A DNA stretch of 64,000 bases from Anaerolineaceae bacterium UBA6073 (GCA_002436085.1 DIXT01000020.1:59606-123605); one strand, 5' to 3'; positions 26,732-35,631 are shown, counted from the stretch's first letter. Numbers and translations are program-made. Notes: a model not told the origin generated them from the letters alone.

Positions 26732-27145
26732 ATGACAAGTATCAAAGGTAGTGAAAGTGGCGCAACCGCGCGCAATCGCATGAGCAAGTCCATTGTGCTG
26801 GCAATCCGGCTGCTGGTGCGGCAGAAATCGCCGGATGCTTCCAGCCGTGATTTGGCGGCGTACGTGGTTCTGGCGCTGGAAAAGATTAGCGAATCGGTGG
26901 AAACAAGCGCCATCGCCTGGGAGAAGCGCGATTACTGGCTTAAAGCGGACCGCTTCCGCCAGGAGTGGGCCTGGTGCGAACACAGCGCGAGCGCGCTGGC
27001 AAAGGCGCTGCGCGCGGATGACTGGGCGGGCGCTGCGCAGCAGCTCGCGGGGATCGGGCAGCGCTTCAGCGCGGTAGAGGTAAGCGAGAATAACCGTCTG
27101 GGCGAGCCGTGGAAAGGCGCCTGGGAAACTTTTCTGCGGCGTTGA
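26732..27145 (+). CDS. Small helical protein divergent from the polymerase-like operon
   Basis: A 137-residue basic, helical protein (start ATG at 26732, GAGG upstream). Repeated helices carry many Arg/Lys/Trp (ARNRMSKSIVLAIRLLVRQK, ISESVETSAIAWEKRDYWLK, RFRQEWAWCEHSASALAKAL). No known motif is found. It shares a 136-bp intergenic region with the RecA-like gene, and its high-GC codon use resembles that gene, so both may belong to one regulated unit. A nucleic-acid-binding role is only a guess. Confidence 0.6.
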   Translation: MTSIKGSESGATARNRMSKSIVLAIRLLVRQKSPDASSRDLAAYVVLALEKISESVETSAIAWEKRDYWLKADRFRQEWAWCEHSASALAKALRADDWAGAAQQLAGIGQRFSAVEVSENNRLGEPWKGAWETFLRR

Positions 27146-27217
27146 GCCGGTCGATTGGCTAAATTTCCATTCAACAAGAGGTAGGGGAGCAGCTGTTTGG
27201 AAATTTCTATTTTATGG

Positions 27218-27241
27218 TTATGATAAGTAACATTATCATAA
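27218..27241. repeat. 9-bp-arm inverted repeat, operator-like
   Basis: TTATGATAA, six bases, TTATCATAA. The GATAA/TTATC half-sites recur at 27748-27759 (two-base spacer), 23 bases before the recombinase -10 element. Confidence 0.55.
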
Positions 27242-27604
27242 GCTTATATTTATCAGAAAAACGCTGAGAGGGGAGTGTTTGTGTGCAGAGCAATGCGTGG
27301 CAATTGATATTTCAAAATGGACGCAAATGCGCGGTAGAATTTTTTGCTAGGCAATTCTCAAGCTGCCCGCGCTTAGTTGTTTTGGGATCGTGTCCGCTTG
27401 GCGATAACCAATTCGGAATCTACTCACTCTGGCGACCAGAAATCACCATGGCCCCTGGTTGCTTTCTTTAGGCGGCTATAGCGTTTTCCACTTCAAAACC
27501 CGCTAAAGGAATAGCACGGATTATTGCCGTTAGTTAATAATGACCCTCTGATGCTGATAATTAGTTTGTAGCTTTTATAGTAAAGAAATTATCAGGCTGA
27601 AGCA

Positions 27605-27674
27605 GCTTAGCGTTGCCGTACGAACTTGCTCCCCCGGAAAAGACATACAGGGTATAAGCAGAGCAACGCTAAGC
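27605..27674. repeat. Long stem-loop with 12-bp perfect arms
   Basis: GCTTAGCGTTGC at 27605-27616 pairs with GCAACGCTAAGC at 27663-27674 across a 46-base loop. There is no T run after it, so it is not a simple terminator. It may be part of an RNA or a recombination site. Confidence 0.6.
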
Positions 27675-27781
27675 ATAATGAAAACGATTCCATAAAAACA
27701 AAGCTATACGCAATAGCATGTTAATTATGGGCTTGATAAACAATAACGATAAAATTATCACAACCTTGACTCAGATAGCAG

Positions 27782-27787
27782 TATAAT
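27782..27787 (+). promoter_or_regulatory. -10 element of a leaderless recombinase transcript
   Basis: TATAAT ends six bases before the ATG at 27794. TTGACT at 27766-27771 is only ten bases upstream and is therefore not a proper -35. Confidence 0.55.
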
Positions 27788-27793
27788 TACAAT

Positions 27794-28771
27794 ATGGATT
27801 CCACAGTAACAGTCAGCCAGGCTCTCAGCAGTTATCTTGCCTCAGTTCGTCTCTCGCGCAGCGCCAACACCGCCCGCACCTACACCAACGCGATGAACCT
27901 TTTCAGCCAGGTCCTGAGCGGGCATAAACTGGACATGGAAGCTATGCCGGTCAGCACGCTTAGCGAAGAACCGGTGATCTGGATCATCCGGGCGCTGAAA
28001 GACATGGCCCCCTCCACCGAGCAGTGCTACCTGACGGCTGTGGTAGGTTTCTACGAGTTCCTGGCGGGTGAAAATCTGGCTCCCATCAACCTGCCCCGCA
28101 TACGTCTGCTGATCAAACAGCGCGCCCGCAAGCCCGGCATCCGCCTGCCCCAGTTCCCCAAATCGGCGATTGAAAAAGTGCTGGATTACGCAGCAGGCTT
28201 GAATCTGCTTGAAACCAAGGATCCAAATGAGCATCTGATCAACCTGCGCGATCGGGCTTTTTTGCTCACCCTGGCAGATACAGGCTTGCGCGTCCACGAA
28301 GCCTGCAACTTGCGCCGCGGGGATATCGATTGGGATGAATACCGCGCAGTCATTATAGGTAAAGGCAACCGTGAAGCAGTTCTGCGCTTTTCAAGGCGCA
28401 GTATCATCGCATTAAAGGATTACCTGCGCCTGCGCGCCGAGTTGGACGGGGGCAGCGGAAAAGCGCTGGCAGCCCTGCCGGTATTCGCGCGGCATGACAA
28501 GGGCAGCGGTAAAAAGGTCAAACCTATTTCCACCACTACCGGGCGGGAAATTGTGAACCAGCGCGTGGCGGAAGCGGTTGGTCCCGAAGCAGTAGGCTCC
28601 ATCACGCCGCATTCTTTCCGGCATTACTTTGTCACCACGGTCTTACTCGCCTCTGGCAACCTGAAACTGGCGCAGGAGCTTGCCCGCCATCAGAACATCG
28701 CTGTCACGCAGCGCTACAGCCATTTAAGTGATGCTGAACTGGATAAAAAGTATCTCGAAATATTTGGATAA
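27794..28771 (+). CDS. Tyrosine recombinase (XerC/XerD-like)
   Basis: A 325-residue site-specific recombinase. The N-terminal SAM-like core-binding domain occupies about 1-110. The catalytic domain shows Arg166 (ADTGLRVHEA), Lys190 (IIGKGNRE), His273-x-x-Arg276 (TPHSFRHYF), His299 (LARHQNI) and the nucleophile Tyr308 (VTQRYSHLS). All catalytic residues are present. It could be the chromosome-dimer recombinase or a mobile-element integrase. No phage or element genes flank it, and the other Xer partner is not in the window. The start is fixed by the close promoter. Confidence 0.88.
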   Translation: MDSTVTVSQALSSYLASVRLSRSANTARTYTNAMNLFSQVLSGHKLDMEAMPVSTLSEEPVIWIIRALKDMAPSTEQCYLTAVVGFYEFLAGENLAPINLPRIRLLIKQRARKPGIRLPQFPKSAIEKVLDYAAGLNLLETKDPNEHLINLRDRAFLLTLADTGLRVHEACNLRRGDIDWDEYRAVIIGKGNREAVLRFSRRSIIALKDYLRLRAELDGGSGKALAALPVFARHDKGSGKKVKPISTTTGREIVNQRVAEAVGPEAVGSITPHSFRHYFVTTVLLASGNLKLAQELARHQNIAVTQRYSHLSDAELDKKYLEIFG

Positions 28772-28829
28772 GCGTCTTAGTGGTATCATCATTGCCGACA
28801 ATCAAAGACGGAGTTTGGCAATTTGAACT

Positions 28830-30947
28830 ATGAGCGATTATCGGATAACAACTCACCCTATCTTACCGATTAAGCCAGAACCTGACATTTCGTTTTATTG
28901 GAACAACCAGAAATTCTTTGCGAAAACCGATGAAATGATTTCCTCCGCGCTTTTTGCGAATGGAATTCATACCTTCGGGCATCATCCCAAAGATAACTCT
29001 CCCCAAGGCATCTTTTGCGCGAACGGGCAGTGTTCGCAGTGCATGGTCATTGCGGACGGGCTGCCTGTGAAAGCCTGCATGACCCCGGTGAAGCCCGGAA
29101 TGCGCGTCTATCCCGCGGAAGGTCTGCCTGTGCTGCCGGATGTGCCGGCCGGAGCAGTCCACTACGCACCAATCCCGCGCAAAAGCGTTGAGGTCTTGAT
29201 TATTGGCGGTGGGCCCGCCGGACTTTCTGCGGCGCAGGAATTAGGCAAGGCCGGTGTTTCAGTTTTACTGGTGGATGATAAGGACAAATTGGGCGGCAAG
29301 CTCGTATTGCAGACGCACCGCTTCTTTGGCTCCTCCGAAGCTGTTTATGCCGGCACACGCGGAATAGATATCGCCACAAAGCTTGAGGCGCAGGCGCGGG
29401 CATATCCAAGCGTCGAAATCTGGGAGAACAGTAATGCGCTGGCGATTTTTGAAGATCACAGCGTCGGGATCCTGCGGAAAGGCAGCCAGTACGTCCTGGT
29501 GCAGCCGCGGGTGCTGCTGGTCGCTGCCGGCGCGCGCGAGCGCAGCCTGGCATTCCCTGGTAACACCCTGCCGGGTGTTTACGGTGCGGGCGCTTTCCAG
29601 ACACTTGTTAATCGGGACCTGGTCCGCCCTTGTGAAAACCTATTCATCGTGGGCGGCGGTAACGTGGGGCTCATTGCGGGCTATCATGCCATCCAGGCGG
29701 GCATTCATGTGGCCGGCCTGGTGGAAGCAGCCCCGGCTTGTGGGGGTTACCGAGTTCATCTGGATAAGTTGGTGCGCTCTGGTGTGCCTGTTTTTACCTC
29801 GCATACTGTCCTGGAAGCTGTGGGCAAAGAACGCGTGGAGAAAATCCGTATCGCTCAGGTCGATGGGAACTTCAAGCCGATCCTGTCCACCGTGCGTGAA
29901 TACGCCTGCGATACCATCCTGATTGCGGTTGGGCTTGACCCGGTGAATGAGTTCATCTGTAAGGCGGAAGAGGTCGGGCTGCCAGTTTTTTCCGCTGGCG
30001 ACGCACAGGAAATCGCGGAAGCGTCCGCGGCGATTTTTTCGGGCAGGATTGCCGGCGCGCAAATCGCTGAAAAGTTGGGGAAAAGCCTTGCGCCGGTTCC
30101 CGACGCGTGGATCCAGCTTGAAGAAATTCTAAAATCGAAACCGGGCGCGCTGCGGGAAGAAGATTTGCCGGCGGCGCATGCAGGCGTCTTCCCGGTGCTG
30201 CACTGCAACCAGGAAATCCCCTGCGACCCTTGCACAACTATCTGTCCTAAAAACCTGATTCAAATAAACGGGCAGGATATCCGTAAAATTCCGCAGTTTA
30301 TACGGAGTGAAGCGGAGGAATGCATCGGCTGTCTGCGCTGCGTTTCGATTTGCCCTGGTCTGGCGATTACGTTGGTGGATTTCCGCAAACGCGTCGGGAC
30401 AGCCTTGGTTTCCCTGCCTTACGAACAGGAAGCCTCCGGGCTCAAGCCCGGCGACCTGATTATGGTTACGGATACCAGCGGTACAGCCTTGACCTCGCTT
30501 CCCGTTCACTCCATCCGAAAGCTCCCCGGTTTTTCCGGCACGCAGATCGTCAGCGTGGAAGCCCCAGCGGATATGGCCTCTCGCATTGCGGGCTTGCGTC
30601 TCATTTCAAGCTCAGAAGCCTTGCAGAGTTTTGACGAGACCGGCGACTTTTCACCGGACATGGCGGATGATGCTTACGTTTGCCGCTGTGAAAGAGTAAC
30701 GGCTGGCGAAATACGCCAGCTTATCCATTCCGGAATAAGGGATATTAATCAGATCAAGGCGATCTTACGCGTGAGCATGGGAGCTTGCGGCGGGAAAGCC
30801 TGCCTGAACATGGTCAAACGCATGTACCTACAGGAAGGAATCCCCCTCTCCGAAGTAAGCGAACCACCACTACGGCCGGTGTTCGTGGAAATGCCGATAT
30901 CCTTGCTGGCGCATGCCTCGCGCAACTCAAATGGAGGCGCGCCGTGA
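28830..30947 (+). CDS. FAD/iron-sulfur amine dehydrogenase large subunit, fused
   Basis: A 705-residue oxidoreductase. Domains in order: N-terminal 2Fe-2S ferredoxin-like domain (Cys63, Cys68, Cys71, Cys83; HcnA/sarcosine oxidase type), FAD site GGGPAGLSAAQELG (~126), NAD-type Rossmann GGGNVGLIAGYH, a 4Fe-4S ferredoxin pair (CDPCTTICP and CIGCLRCVSICP), and a C-terminal BFD-like 2Fe-2S domain (CRCERVTAGE...GACGGKAC). This is an HcnA plus HcnB plus ferredoxin fusion, as in opine, proline or amino-acid dehydrogenases. It passes electrons from an amine to a carrier. It overlaps the small partner gene by four bases (GTGA). Confidence 0.85.
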   Translation: MSDYRITTHPILPIKPEPDISFYWNNQKFFAKTDEMISSALFANGIHTFGHHPKDNSPQGIFCANGQCSQCMVIADGLPVKACMTPVKPGMRVYPAEGLPVLPDVPAGAVHYAPIPRKSVEVLIIGGGPAGLSAAQELGKAGVSVLLVDDKDKLGGKLVLQTHRFFGSSEAVYAGTRGIDIATKLEAQARAYPSVEIWENSNALAIFEDHSVGILRKGSQYVLVQPRVLLVAAGARERSLAFPGNTLPGVYGAGAFQTLVNRDLVRPCENLFIVGGGNVGLIAGYHAIQAGIHVAGLVEAAPACGGYRVHLDKLVRSGVPVFTSHTVLEAVGKERVEKIRIAQVDGNFKPILSTVREYACDTILIAVGLDPVNEFICKAEEVGLPVFSAGDAQEIAEASAAIFSGRIAGAQIAEKLGKSLAPVPDAWIQLEEILKSKPGALREEDLPAAHAGVFPVLHCNQEIPCDPCTTICPKNLIQINGQDIRKIPQFIRSEAEECIGCLRCVSICPGLAITLVDFRKRVGTALVSLPYEQEASGLKPGDLIMVTDTSGTALTSLPVHSIRKLPGFSGTQIVSVEAPADMASRIAGLRLISSSEALQSFDETGDFSPDMADDAYVCRCERVTAGEIRQLIHSGIRDINQIKAILRVSMGACGGKACLNMVKRMYLQEGIPLSEVSEPPLRPVFVEMPISLLAHASRNSNGGAP

Positions 30948-32104
30948 CACCCCAATCCTCCTATGATGTCATCATTGCAGGCGCCGGCTCAATCGGCACG
31001 CCTACCGCCTTCTATCTCGCCCAGGCAGGGCTGCGGGTCCTGGTGCTGGAAGCGCTGCCAAGCGTCGGTCAGGCTTCAAATAAACACGCCATCGGCGGGG
31101 TGCGTGCTACCCATTCAGACGCTTCTAAAATATATCTATGCGCAGAAAGCATCAAAATACTGTCCACCTGGCAAGAAAATTTCGGAGATGACATCGAATG
31201 GCGCGCGGGCGGATATTGTTTTGTCGCTTATGAGCAGGAAGTGAAAAACACCCTGCAGGACCTTCTGGCTTGTCAGAAAAGCTTTGGACTTAATATTGGC
31301 TGGCTCGAAGCGGAAGAAATCCGCACTATCATCCCGGACATCCAAGCGGAAGGGCTCTTGGGCGGCACTTTCTCACCAGAAGACGGGTCTGCTTCGCCGA
31401 TGAAAACCAATTTCGCGTTCTATACCCAGGCCAGGGCTGCTGGAGCTGAATTCCATTTTAATGAGCCTGTCATCGCCGTTGGAACCAACCGCGGCCGCAT
31501 CCAGTCCGTGACGACAAGCCTCGGCAGATATACCTGTAAGTACTTCGTCAACGCGGCGGGCTCCTGGGCTTCGGAAATATCCGCTCTGGTCGGCGTACCT
31601 TTGCCGGTGCAGCCCGAAGCGCACGAAGCGGGCATCACCGAGCCGGTAAGCCCAATGTTTTCACCTATGATCGTGGACATACGCCCGCGAGAAGGCTCGA
31701 GCAACTTTTATTTTTACCAGCATCCAACCGGAAAGATTATTTTCTGTCTTACCCCCAGCCCGCAAATCCTGGGGAATCGCTGCCTGGATACCAGTGATTT
31801 CTTACCATTGGCTTCCCAAAGGCTAATTGATCTTATGCCAAAGTTGAGAAATTTGCGTGTGCGCCGCACCTGGCGCGACACCTACCCCATCACCCCTGAC
31901 GGACTGCCATTTCTGGGCACGTCCGAAGCGGTGGAAGGCTACCTACTGGCTGCTGGCGTGTGCGGTCAGGGTTACATGCTCGGCCCGGGCGTGGGCAGGC
32001 TCCTGACTCACCTGGTCACCGGCCAGCTCAACAGTTCCGAGCAAGAATGTCTGCGCGCTCTTCGGCTGGACAGATCCTTTACAAGCGCTGAAAAGCTAAA
32101 ATGA
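30944..32104 (+). CDS. FAD-dependent amino acid oxidase/dehydrogenase subunit
   Basis: A 386-residue DAO-family flavoprotein (HcnC/OoxB/sarcosine oxidase beta type). The GTG start at 30944 has GGAGG six bases upstream and overlaps the previous stop; a longer frame from 30785 lies inside the previous gene and is rejected. SSYDVIIAGAGSIGTPTAFY is the FAD site, and GYLLAAGVCGQGYMLGPGVG the C-terminal FAD loop. It probably oxidises a secondary amine or amino acid and hands electrons to the larger subunit. The substrate cannot be named. Confidence 0.88.
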   Translation: MTPQSSYDVIIAGAGSIGTPTAFYLAQAGLRVLVLEALPSVGQASNKHAIGGVRATHSDASKIYLCAESIKILSTWQENFGDDIEWRAGGYCFVAYEQEVKNTLQDLLACQKSFGLNIGWLEAEEIRTIIPDIQAEGLLGGTFSPEDGSASPMKTNFAFYTQARAAGAEFHFNEPVIAVGTNRGRIQSVTTSLGRYTCKYFVNAAGSWASEISALVGVPLPVQPEAHEAGITEPVSPMFSPMIVDIRPREGSSNFYFYQHPTGKIIFCLTPSPQILGNRCLDTSDFLPLASQRLIDLMPKLRNLRVRRTWRDTYPITPDGLPFLGTSEAVEGYLLAAGVCGQGYMLGPGVGRLLTHLVTGQLNSSEQECLRALRLDRSFTSAEKLK

Positions 32105-32138
32105 TTTTTTAGTTTTATGGCATACTTTGCGCATCATC

Positions 32139-34337
32139 ATGGATTTCGAAAAAGTATTTCATAAGTTTCCGGCTTCGTATACCACGGCTGATATCGATTT
32201 AATAAAATCGGCGTATCTGATGGCTGAAGCAGCGCATCAGGGTCAGACGCGGGCTTCCGGCGTGCCGTATCTCTCGCACTGCGTTGGCGTGGCGAATATT
32301 TTGCTGGATATTGAGGTCGCGTCCAGCCTGGTGGTGGCCGGTTTATTGCACGACGCGGTGCTTGATACTGCTTTGACGCTTGATCAGATCCGGGAGAAAT
32401 TCGGCGAATCGATTGCCAAGTTCGTCGAAGACCTGACACTGATCACCAGTCTGCCGCAGGTTTCCCGCGGGGATCAGCACCCCGAGGAAATTACCGGCCC
32501 TCAAGCCCCCGACCTGATTACTGGCAGCCGCAAGACAGAATATGTGGTTGAGACCCTGAGGAAAATGCTGCTGGCCATCGGCAGTGATTTCCGCGTGATC
32601 ATTGTCAAGCTGGCCGACCGCCTGCATAATATGCGCACGCTCAAGGATATGCCGGCTGACAGGCAAAAGCGCATCGCTGAAGACACCCTTGAAATTTATG
32701 CCCCGCTGGCCAACCGCCTGGGTATCTGGCAGATCAAGTGGGAGCTGGAAGACCTGGCTTTCCGTTATGTCAACCCGGAGGAATACAACAAGATCGCCGA
32801 AAAGCTGGCGACCCAAAGGCTCAAACGGCAGGAAGAAATCCAAGCCATCATCAGGAACCTGACTTCTATACTCGAAAAAACCGAGGTAAAAGCCGCCATT
32901 TCAGGCAGGCCAAAGCATATTTTCTCCATCTACCGCAAAATGCAGCGAAAAGACGGGAATTTTGATGCCATTCGCGACTTACGGGCTGTGCGCATCCTGG
33001 TGGATGACATAGAGTCCTGCTATAAAGTGCTGGGCATTATGCACATGCAGTTTACTCCCATCCCCGGAGAGTTTGATGACTATATTGCGGCCAAAAAGCC
33101 CAATAATTACCAATCCCTGCACACGACCGTCATATATAAGGACGGTAAACCGCTGGAAATCCAGATCCGGACCCACGAAATGCACCGCAACGCGGAGTTT
33201 GGCGTTGCAGCGCATTGGCGCTACAAAGAAAAGTCTGCGCTGATCAGTGATGATTACGAGCAAAAGGTCAGCCTCATCCGCAACCTGCTCTCCTGGAGCC
33301 AGGAAGTAGAAGATGATACCGACGCTTTGGACGGCTTGCCTTCCGACGTGTTTCGGGATCGTGTTTACGTCATCACGCCCAGGGGGGATGTGGTTGATTT
33401 ACCATTTGGCTCGACTCCGATTGATTTTGCATATCAGGTGCACACAAACGTAGGCCACCGCTGCCGCGGCGCGAAAGTCAATGGAAAATTGGTTACCCTG
33501 GATTACAAGCTGCAGACCGGGGACAAAATTGAGATTCTGACAGCCAATCGCGGTGGACCAAGCCGGGACTGGCTAAATCCAAGCCTCGGGATGGTTAAGA
33601 GCGCCCGCACCCGCTCAAAGATCAAACAGTGGTTTAAACAGCAGGACCGCGAACAAAACCTTGAGCATGGAAAGATGCTCATCGAAAAAGAATTTAAGCG
33701 GCTTGGGATAGGGCAGATCGACCTGCTTGAATTCCTGGAATACTTCCATGTCCGCACGCTGGATGACCTGTATGTGGGGATTGGAACCGGGGATATCCCG
33801 ATCGGCAGGCTGGTCAACCGCATTGCTGAAACCCAGAACCCACCCGAGGCGGAAACGCTTGAGCTTGTGCCAGCCATTCCAAGCCGGGCTAAGCCCGGCG
33901 ACACCGTCATCGTCATGGGCTTGAAAGGATTGGCTACCACCATGGCGCGCTGCTGCAGCCCGATGCCTGGCGATGAGATTATCGGCTACATCACCCGCGG
34001 ACGAGGAGCAACCATTCACCGATCCGACTGCCCTAACATTTTGCGCGTGACAGACAAAGAACGGTTGGTCAAGGTTGACTGGGGCACGGAAGAAAAAACC
34101 TTCCCAATCCCGCTGCAGATTAAGGCTTACGAACGGCAGGGGTTGATGACGGATATTTCAAACATCATCTCCAGTGAGCCTGTGCGTCTGATTGACCTTT
34201 CGTTAAACAACCGCCAAAACCTGGTGGTAATCAATCTTGTGCTGGAAATCAGCGGAATTAGCCAGCTCAGCCGCTTGTTGGCCCGACTGGAAAACCTGCC
34301 AAACGTCATCCAGGCGATTCGCGTCCGACCGGGTTGA
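32139..34337 (+). CDS. RelA/SpoT family (p)ppGpp enzyme
   Basis: A 732-residue stringent-response enzyme: HD hydrolase domain (~1-190), synthetase (~240-370), TGS (DRVYVITPRGDVVDLPFG), zinc-finger/CC region (CCSPMPGDEIIGYI) and C-terminal ACT (ISSEPVRLIDLSLNN). The hydrolase motif is LLHDAVLDT (His71, Asp72), in which Leu75 replaces the Glu of HDxxED. The synthetase motif is PGEFDDYIAA (311-314), the EXDD type of monofunctional RelA, not the RXKD of bifunctional enzymes. Start ATG at 32139; a TTG at 32127 is also possible. A CATACT lies 13 bases upstream. Confidence 0.9.
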   Translation: MDFEKVFHKFPASYTTADIDLIKSAYLMAEAAHQGQTRASGVPYLSHCVGVANILLDIEVASSLVVAGLLHDAVLDTALTLDQIREKFGESIAKFVEDLTLITSLPQVSRGDQHPEEITGPQAPDLITGSRKTEYVVETLRKMLLAIGSDFRVIIVKLADRLHNMRTLKDMPADRQKRIAEDTLEIYAPLANRLGIWQIKWELEDLAFRYVNPEEYNKIAEKLATQRLKRQEEIQAIIRNLTSILEKTEVKAAISGRPKHIFSIYRKMQRKDGNFDAIRDLRAVRILVDDIESCYKVLGIMHMQFTPIPGEFDDYIAAKKPNNYQSLHTTVIYKDGKPLEIQIRTHEMHRNAEFGVAAHWRYKEKSALISDDYEQKVSLIRNLLSWSQEVEDDTDALDGLPSDVFRDRVYVITPRGDVVDLPFGSTPIDFAYQVHTNVGHRCRGAKVNGKLVTLDYKLQTGDKIEILTANRGGPSRDWLNPSLGMVKSARTRSKIKQWFKQQDREQNLEHGKMLIEKEFKRLGIGQIDLLEFLEYFHVRTLDDLYVGIGTGDIPIGRLVNRIAETQNPPEAETLELVPAIPSRAKPGDTVIVMGLKGLATTMARCCSPMPGDEIIGYITRGRGATIHRSDCPNILRVTDKERLVKVDWGTEEKTFPIPLQIKAYERQGLMTDISNIISSEPVRLIDLSLNNRQNLVVINLVLEISGISQLSRLLARLENLPNVIQAIRVRPG

Positions 34338-34414
34338 CAACGCGTTCACTTTACGGTTGTATGAGTCTAAGGTAAAATGCCATCCGAAAACAGCTTTCCC
34401 ATAAGGAGATTTTG

Positions 34415-34672
34415 ATGCCAAAAATTCGTTGCCATTATCTTGATTGTCTTTTTCTGGATGACCGGTATTGTTCTGCCGCAGCTATCGAGTTGAACCCCGA
34501 TACCGGCTGTCAAACCTACACTCCTAATGAAGAAACAGAACTTGGAAACTGGGAAGAGGAAGAAGAACTGGACGATTGGGAAGCCATGGGCACGCCGGAT
34601 GAGCTCAGCGGTGACTGGGACGACGACGATGACGATGACGATGATCTGGATGATGACCCCGACTCTTTCTAA
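34415..34672 (+). CDS. DUF1540-like metal-binding protein with acidic tail
   Basis: An 85-residue protein. The N-terminal half holds four cysteines (IRCHYLDCLFLDDRYCSAAA...DTGCQTY) in the spacing I associate with DUF1540 domains, probably binding zinc. The C-terminal half is highly acidic with a run of nine aspartates. AAGGAG precedes the ATG at 34415 by seven bases. It has its own promoter region (TTGACA at the rel stop codon). Function unknown; the acidic tail could bind metal or a basic partner. Confidence 0.75.
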   Translation: MPKIRCHYLDCLFLDDRYCSAAAIELNPDTGCQTYTPNEETELGNWEEEEELDDWEAMGTPDELSGDWDDDDDDDDDLDDDPDSF

Positions 34673-34738
34673 GTGTTAGCCAGGGTAGCCCTGCTACCAA
34701 CATGCTAATAAACGAATCAATTGAAAGCGAAGTGAAAA

Positions 34739-35266
34739 ATGGATAATTTACGGCCGATGATCGCGTTGAACGTTTATCTGCTGCCTGAGTTCCGTCAGGA
34801 AATCCTTAGCATGGTTATCGCTGGCATGTCTGCGCTGCCGGATGAGATTCGGCGCCCGGTTTTGTCTGCAATCCGCGAGGAAGTAAAAATCAGCGGCTTT
34901 CGTAATCCATTAAGTGCGCCCCATGCGGTTCTCATCCGTCAGATGGAGTCTGTTTTTATCAAGCAGTCCCGCTTCATCAAGGCAATGCTGAAAGCCTGGG
35001 CTGCTTTACAGCAGTCGTCCGAAGCCGCTGTGGGTTCTGTAATCCGCTCGCTTTCCTTCCAGGCAAATGACCAGGTTCCTGAATACCCGGATCCTGAAAA
35101 CGCATTTCTGATTGGATGGCCAGAAGGCTTGAACTACCAGAAATTAGCGGACCTTGTTTTGGCGCAGGACCCAAAACTATCCGCCAGCACGAACACACTG
35201 GCATTGCTGACGATCTGGCTCTCGGGTTGTCTGCCAGATCCTATCCCAGCTGGCGAACCTGCCTGA
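34739..35266 (+). CDS. Hypothetical helical protein
   Basis: A 175-residue protein with no signal peptide or recognised domain. The N-terminal 80 residues are rich in Leu/Met/Ile helices (ILSMVIAGMSALPDEIRRP). AAGCGAAG lies before the ATG. It begins 66 bases after the DUF1540-like gene and ends 23 bases before the Asp23 gene, so it may share a transcript with asp23 and nusB. I cannot suggest a role. Confidence 0.55.
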   Translation: MDNLRPMIALNVYLLPEFRQEILSMVIAGMSALPDEIRRPVLSAIREEVKISGFRNPLSAPHAVLIRQMESVFIKQSRFIKAMLKAWAALQQSSEAAVGSVIRSLSFQANDQVPEYPDPENAFLIGWPEGLNYQKLADLVLAQDPKLSASTNTLALLTIWLSGCLPDPIPAGEPA

Positions 35267-35289
35267 GCTGTGCAATCTTTGGAGGAAGA

Positions 35290-35625
35290 ATGGAAGAAAA
35301 ACATTCAGGATCTACTACCATCGCCCCGACCGTATTGAACACGATCGCGCGCCTGACATGCCTGGGTACACCTGGCGTTACGGCGATGGCGCCAGCTTTC
35401 ACTGTTGCAGCACGGACCAGCCGCACCGACACTGAGGGCGTGAAAATTGTTGTCAAGGACTCGATCATCTACGTGGATGTATATGTTGTAATTAATGGGG
35501 CTGAAAATGTGCGGGTTGTCGCTGAAGCTGTTCAACAACGCGTAACCAGAGCAATTTCGGAAATGGTTGGCATGGAAGTTGCTTCTGTTAATGTACATGT
35601 TACCGATGTTGAGCTTGAAGCATAG
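35290..35625 (+). CDS. Asp23/Gls24 family envelope stress protein
   Basis: A 111-residue Asp23-family protein. The start is ATG at 35290 with GGAGG five bases upstream; an upstream frame from 35116 is rejected. It shows the family pattern (APTVLNTIARLTCLGTPGVT, VKIVVKDSIIYVDVYVVI, VRVVAEAVQQRVTRAISEMV, VASVNVHVTDVEL). Family members sit at the membrane and respond to envelope stress. The pair asp23-nusB is a common arrangement in Gram-positive bacteria, and it is present here with six bases between the genes. Confidence 0.9.
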   Translation: MEEKHSGSTTIAPTVLNTIARLTCLGTPGVTAMAPAFTVAARTSRTDTEGVKIVVKDSIIYVDVYVVINGAENVRVVAEAVQQRVTRAISEMVGMEVASVNVHVTDVELEA

Positions 35626-35631
35626 GCGTTT

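Larger units (their letters stand above)
27146..27793. other. 648-bp AT-rich structured non-coding region
   Basis: No convincing gene: the longest plus-strand frame (27283-27471) has no ribosome site and no similarity I can see. The region carries several inverted repeats (27218-27241, 27605-27674, 27748-27759), is visibly AT-richer than its neighbours, and ends at the recombinase promoter. It could hold a small RNA, a regulatory leader, or a recombination site. Confidence 0.55.

Noticed and set aside
27283..27471. 62-codon plus frame in the AT-rich gap
   Set aside because: No ribosome site, no conserved-looking composition; kept as non-coding.
27766..27771. TTGACT as -35 of the recombinase
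   Set aside because: Only ten bases from the TATAAT.
30785..30943. Upstream extension of the DAO-like gene
   Set aside because: It lies inside the previous gene in another frame; the GTG at 30944 has GGAGG at the right distance.
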